Below are positions 23,096 through 24,546 of a stretch of 24,546 nucleotides of DNA, piece after piece; the first letter of the stretch is position 1, and each line of letters opens with the position of its first letter. Origin of the DNA: CAZJHX01 sp964545715 (GTDB lineage: Bacteria; Myxococcota_A; UBA9042; GCA-2863065); the NCBI GenBank assembly GCA_964545715.1, contig CAZJHX010000159.1, positions 1 through 24,546 of the forward strand, read 5' to 3'. The position numbers and the translations under genes were made by a program. Under the pieces are notes generated by a model. That model saw only the letters and a list, made by a program, of their open reading frames with translations. It ran no database searches and was not told the DNA's origin.

Positions 23096-24475
23096 ATGTC
23101 TATTCCAGCCGGCGAGTTTGGCGCCGCTGCGATCGTGGCCGCCTTCGCGCTCGGGGTTCTCGGCGTATCCGAGCTGCTTCGAAAGCTCGGCGCCACAAAA
23201 GAGCAGACGCGCAAGACCGCGCACGTCGGGTCGGGCCTGTTGGCGGCCGCCTTTCCATACATCTTCGGGTCGCCGTGGACGGTCACTATTATCGCCGCGG
23301 GTTTCTTTGTCGTCGTCGCGGGCAGCCGTCACTTCGGGCAGCTGCAAGGGGTGCACGGCGTCGACCGGGTCAGCTACGGCGCGCAGGCGTTTCCTGTGGT
23401 CATCGCCGTGTTGTTTTGGCTGACGCCCGGTCAGCCCGCGCTTTATGTGATCCCGATTGCGGTGCTCGCCGTCTCGGACGCGGCAGCCGCCCTGGTCGGG
23501 ACTGCCTACGGCACGCGCCACTTTCGCGCGCTGGGAGAGCGTCGCAGCCTCGAGGGGTCGACCGCCTTCTTTGTCGTCACGTTCATCGTCGTGCACGTGC
23601 CGCTGCTCTTGTACAACCTGACCGACCGGGTCGACTGCGTGCTGATCGCGCTGGCCGTCGCCTTTCTGGCCACGTGCATCGAGGCCATCAGCGTGCGGGG
23701 TCTGGACAACGTCTTCATCCCTCTCGGGGTCTGGTACGCGCTGGACGGATACCTCGCCGGGCCCTCGGGCGAGATTCACGTGCGGCGCATCGTCTTTCTG
23801 GCAGGGGCCGCCATCTTCGGCATCCTCCTGAGGCGTCGGGGTTTTCTCACGCGCACCGCGGGCATTGGGTTCATGCTGATCGCCTACGCCGCCTGGGCGA
23901 TGGGCGACTGGTACTGGGTGCTGCCGCTGGGCGGTGCTTTTGCCGGCGTTCTGGGCGCGGCGCTGGCGCTTCGGCGACACCAGGGGACCGCTGAGCCGCT
24001 CGGGCTATCGCATCTGTTTCAGGTCACGATCACCGGCGTGCTGGTCCTGTTCATCTTCGACCAGACACAATCTGTGCGCTGGTATCTGCCGTTTCTCGCG
24101 GCGGTTTCGGCCGGGGGGGCGGTTGCTGTGCACCGGATCACCGCCTTCTCTGACCGCCGCCCGGTTTGGGTGATTGGCGCTGCTGCCGCGCCAATCTTGC
24201 TGGCGGTGGCGTGGTCCGCATTTGAGGCGGTTGGTCTGCAGCGCGGATATGGCCCCGCGTGGGCGCTTGGCGCCGGCTTGTTGGCGGTCGGCCTGACCGT
24301 GTTGGCCGCCCCGGGTGCGGCACGCTTCAAGTGTGAGGAGTGTGAGCGCGTTACCGACGAACCCCGTCATTGCGGCGCGGTGTCCAAGCTCGTGGCGGGC
24401 CACCGTCATTGGACTGTGGCGCGCACGGGCTGGGCTGCCACGACGGTGGCGACGGTGCTGGTCGCGTTCATGTAA
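23096..24475 (+). CDS. Membrane lipid kinase: dolichol/phytol kinase-type domain fused to DUF92-like domain
   Basis: 459 aa from ATG 23096; a GTG at 23039 is possible but less likely. The N-terminal half (about 10-220) has the motifs of the CTP-dependent polyprenol/phytol kinase family (SEC59/VTE5 type): RKTAH (39-43), SDAAAALVGTAYG (127-139), RRSLEGSTAFF (149-159) and E196 followed by GLDNVFIPLG (202-211). It has several membrane helices. The family phosphorylates isoprenoid alcohols with CTP. The C-terminal half (about 230-459) adds roughly six more helices. Its layout recalls DUF92 (VTE6/TMEM19), including a QVTITGVLVL stretch (309-318) and a CEEC-x9-CG finger (C413, C416, H425, C426) before the last helix. 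Residues I would expect to be acidic in DUF92 appear changed. Isoprenoid-alcohol salvage is likely; the exact substrate is unknown. It is divergent from the array and probably unrelated in function. Confidence 0.82.
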   Translation: MSIPAGEFGAAAIVAAFALGVLGVSELLRKLGATKEQTRKTAHVGSGLLAAAFPYIFGSPWTVTIIAAGFFVVVAGSRHFGQLQGVHGVDRVSYGAQAFPVVIAVLFWLTPGQPALYVIPIAVLAVSDAAAALVGTAYGTRHFRALGERRSLEGSTAFFVVTFIVVHVPLLLYNLTDRVDCVLIALAVAFLATCIEAISVRGLDNVFIPLGVWYALDGYLAGPSGEIHVRRIVFLAGAAIFGILLRRRGFLTRTAGIGFMLIAYAAWAMGDWYWVLPLGGAFAGVLGAALALRRHQGTAEPLGLSHLFQVTITGVLVLFIFDQTQSVRWYLPFLAAVSAGGAVAVHRITAFSDRRPVWVIGAAAAPILLAVAWSAFEAVGLQRGYGPAWALGAGLLAVGLTVLAAPGAARFKCEECERVTDEPRHCGAVSKLVAGHRHWTVARTGWAATTVATVLVAFM

Positions 24476-24546
24476 ACTGGCCCAGCCGTGACTAGTGGTC
24501 GATGCCGCAAATTCGTTCCTACCCGCGGGCGCCGCCGCCCGCCGCC
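24476..24546. other. Right-edge non-coding stretch
   Basis: 71 bp after the kinase stop. There is no clear terminator hairpin with a T-run. The last 25 bases are a G/C-only simple run (GCCGCC-like), which could be the edge of the next gene, but nothing can be assigned. Confidence 0.5.

Noticed and set aside
22961..23980. Long N-terminal extension of the six-Cys lipoprotein frame (start at 23980)
   Set aside because: It lies antisense to the kinase gene, is charged and low-complexity, and the ATG at 22960 has a Shine-Dalgarno and a lipoprotein signal directly after it.
24518..24546. GC-rich hairpin as a terminator after the kinase gene
   Set aside because: The run is low-complexity G/C at the window edge with no T-tract, so a terminator cannot be supported.

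Overview
The window is high-GC DNA from a Gram-negative bacterium. The likely source is a member of the Myxococcota or a related former deltaproteobacterium. This rests on protein style: very large secreted proteins built from MopE-type metal-binding motifs, thrombospondin type 3 (TSP3) calcium repeats, NHL propellers and Cys-rich Dickkopf-like repeats, plus several lipoproteins. It is inference, since no rRNA or other phylogenetic marker is present.

Five genes lie head to tail on the minus strand (23.0 kb down to the left edge) and fill almost all of the window. In order of transcription they are: (1) a 196-aa lipoprotein made of three six-cysteine modules (22960-22370); (2) a 3903-aa secreted subtilisin/VWA/cohesin-like/LamG giant (22320-10609); (3) a 1075-aa Cys-rich lipoprotein with 11 tandem six-Cys repeats (10609-7382); (4) a 2265-aa secreted protein with a split dockerin-like unit and about 30 NHL repeats (7331-534); (5) the start of another Cys-repeat lipoprotein, cut by the window edge (537 to before 1). 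Genes 2/3 overlap as TGATG and genes 4/5 as ATGA. The other two junctions are gaps of about 50 bp, and both gaps carry the same 13-mer, CTTCTGCTAGGAT, which looks like an extended -10 promoter. Ahead of gene 1 is a near-consensus sigma-54 promoter (TGGCACG-N4-CTGCT). The array therefore looks like one regulated unit with internal promoters.

A divergent plus-strand gene (23096-24475) encodes a polytopic membrane protein. Its N-terminal half is a dolichol/phytol-kinase-type CTP-dependent lipid kinase. Its C-terminal half resembles a degenerate DUF92 (VTE6/TMEM19-type) domain.

As a working idea, the array builds an extracellular or outer-membrane assembly. Lipoproteins 1, 3 and 5 would be anchored in the envelope. 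The giant would supply an intact subtilisin protease and several binding domains. The propeller protein could dock to it through its dockerin-like repeats. Only the sequence motifs are seen directly; the assembly is inference. There is no gene-free stretch over 300 bases, and I see no RNA genes, CRISPR array or mobile element.
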